From: Flavobacteriales bacterium
Lineage (GTDB): Bacteria; Bacteroidota; Bacteroidia; Flavobacteriales_D; Sanyastnellaceae
NCBI GenBank assembly: GCA_029238785.1
Contig: JAQWFN010000079.1
Coordinates: forward strand, 1-43,209
Direction: 5' to 3'
DNA: 43,209 nt
Part shown: positions 42,539 to 43,209 of the stretch, piece after piece
How positions within the stretch are numbered: position 1 is the first letter of the stretch
Layout of the letters: the number at the start of each line of letters is the position of its first letter
Notes under the pieces: generated by a model
What the model saw: the letters and a program-made list of their open reading frames with translations, nothing else
What the model was told of the DNA's origin: nothing
Database searches by the model: none
Position numbers and translations under genes: made by a program

Positions 42539-43209
42539 TTACTCGCAAATCGTTCCAAGAACGGCCAAGAAGATCAAAAGATCGGCAGCATTGATAATTC
42601 CATCTGCGTTGAAATCGCCAGCACATGATGCCGGAGAGAAGTCGCAAGAACCGTCATCAACGTTCGCATAAACATTGTAATTATTGGCAAGAGGGTCTGT
42701 ACATCCAGGTCTTGAGTAAACGCAAGAACCATCATCGATTGTTGCATTCGAATTGTAGTTATCTGCTAAAGGATAAGTACATCCGTTTACTTGACTGAAG
42801 GTACATGAACCATCGTCGTTGTTTGCTGCTGGGTTGTAGTTGTCTGCTAATGGGTTCGTACATCCTGAGATGATACAAGAGCCATCGTCGTTGTTCGCTG
42901 CTGGGTTGTAGTTATCTGCCGCTGCATTCGTACATCCTGAAATCACACAAGAACCATCGTCGTTGTTCGCTGCTGGGTTGTAGTTGTCTGCTGCTGCATT
43001 CGTACATCCTGAGATCACACAAGAACCATCATCGTTGTTCGCTGCTGGGTTGTAGTTGTCTGCCGCTGCATTCGTACATCCTGAAATCACACAAGAGCCA
43101 TCGTCGTTGTTCGCCGCTGGATTGTAGTTATCTGCTGCAGGGTTTGTACATCCTGAAATCACACAAGAGCCATCATCGTTGTTCGCTGCTAGGTTGTAGT
43201 TGTCTGCTA
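42539..43209 (-). CDS. Repeat protein of GCTxP/DDGSC units with dockerin-like tail (N-terminus outside window)
   Basis: The minus strand is open to the right edge at 43209, so the start lies outside. About 223 residues are visible: one partial and seven complete units of about 24 residues (ISGCTNAAADNYNPAANN then DDGSC), each with two Cys and an Asn/Asp-rich stretch. The first units are nearly identical; the last three diverge (GCTYPLADNYNSNATIDDG, GCTDPLANNYNVYANVDDG). It ends with a single dockerin-like half (CAGDFNADGIINAADLLIFL) and ICE-stop. The same units occur in the lysyl-oxidase-like and eight-module proteins. Each Cys pair could form a disulfide, and the Asp/Asn pattern suggests calcium binding; neither is shown. 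These are probably stiff spacer repeats of a surface protein. Nothing can be said about the missing N-terminal part. Confidence 0.87.
   Translation of the reverse strand, partial: ADNYNLAANNDDGSCVISGCTNPAADNYNPAANNDDGSCVISGCTNAAADNYNPAANNDDGSCVISGCTNAAADNYNPAANNDDGSCVISGCTNAAADNYNPAANNDDGSCIISGCTNPLADNYNPAANNDDGSCTFSQVNGCTYPLADNYNSNATIDDGSCVYSRPGCTDPLANNYNVYANVDDGSCDFSPASCAGDFNADGIINAADLLIFLAVLGTICE
42859..43209. repeat. Tandem 72-bp repeats (coding)
   Basis: Nearly identical 72-bp units begin (in the marker sequence TACATCC) at 42859, 42931, 43003, 43075 and 43147, and continue past the edge. Differences between units are few and mostly third-codon changes. They encode the 24-residue units of the gene on the minus strand. 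Confidence 0.9.

Noticed and set aside
42859-43209. Regular short repeats that could suggest a CRISPR array
   Set aside because: The 72-bp units are contiguous without unique spacers and keep one open reading frame coding a 24-residue unit.

Overview
The window looks like the chromosome of a free-living, probably marine member of the Bacteroidota, order Flavobacteriales. Supporting signs are type IX secretion (T9SS) C-terminal domains of both type A and type B, SprB-like repeats, an S46 dipeptidyl-peptidase, an IcmF-type fused acyl-CoA mutase, DUF3089 and CvfB-like proteins, and repeated Bacteroidota-type promoters (TAnnTTTG, in two cases with TTG exactly 20 nt upstream). Base composition is moderate and even. 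I see no tRNA, rRNA, CRISPR array, insertion sequence or phage gene. Genus and family are not determined.

Layout. 1-245: start of a secreted protein leaving the left edge. 380-5554: tRNA pseudouridine synthase (TruC type), an overlapping DUF3089 lipoprotein, and a 1134-residue secreted protein with a lysyl-oxidase-like copper/quinone domain, PKD domains, a MopE-like metal-binding motif and a dockerin-like tail. 5611-7224 (minus): a membrane-anchored alpha/beta hydrolase and an unrecognised two-helix membrane protein. 7385-10765: IcmF. 10829-15082 (minus): EamA transporter and a huge CotH-domain T9SS type B protein. 15083-15523: non-coding, with an orphan minus-strand terminator and a near-perfect promoter for a 38-residue membrane protein. 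15637-21583 (minus): an unknown protein, then a tightly overlapping four-gene unit (S8 protease, beta-barrel-like protein, membrane J-domain protein, DPP11-type S46 peptidase). 21605-24492: threonine aldolase facing a T9SS type A adhesin-like protein. 24577-27696: a probable operon of CvfB-like, YaaA, FKBP lipoprotein and MtfA-like genes. 27771-31895: M43 metalloprotease with six SprB-like repeats. 31991-37184: SRPBCC/GyrI-like protein, DUF819 membrane protein, FrnE-like DsbA protein, a frameshifted mini T9SS protein, a histone-deacetylase-family enzyme and GTP cyclohydrolase II. 37359-43209 (minus): an eight-module CBM20/48-like secreted protein, an SLC45-like MFS transporter, and the C-terminal part of a protein made of 24-residue Cys/Asp-rich repeats.

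How it fits together. Much of the window encodes exported, probably surface-displayed proteins. Two are proteases, one has crosslinking-enzyme residues, and several look like adhesins or carbohydrate-binding modules. Two export or anchoring signatures coexist: the recognised T9SS domains (four genes, one of them broken) and a Cys-capped dockerin-like tail ending exactly at the stop codon in three proteins without a T9SS domain. The tail, the eight-module protein with an invariant four-Cys pattern, and the lysyl-oxidase-like protein are the most interesting items. All domain assignments are by eye; no database search was possible.
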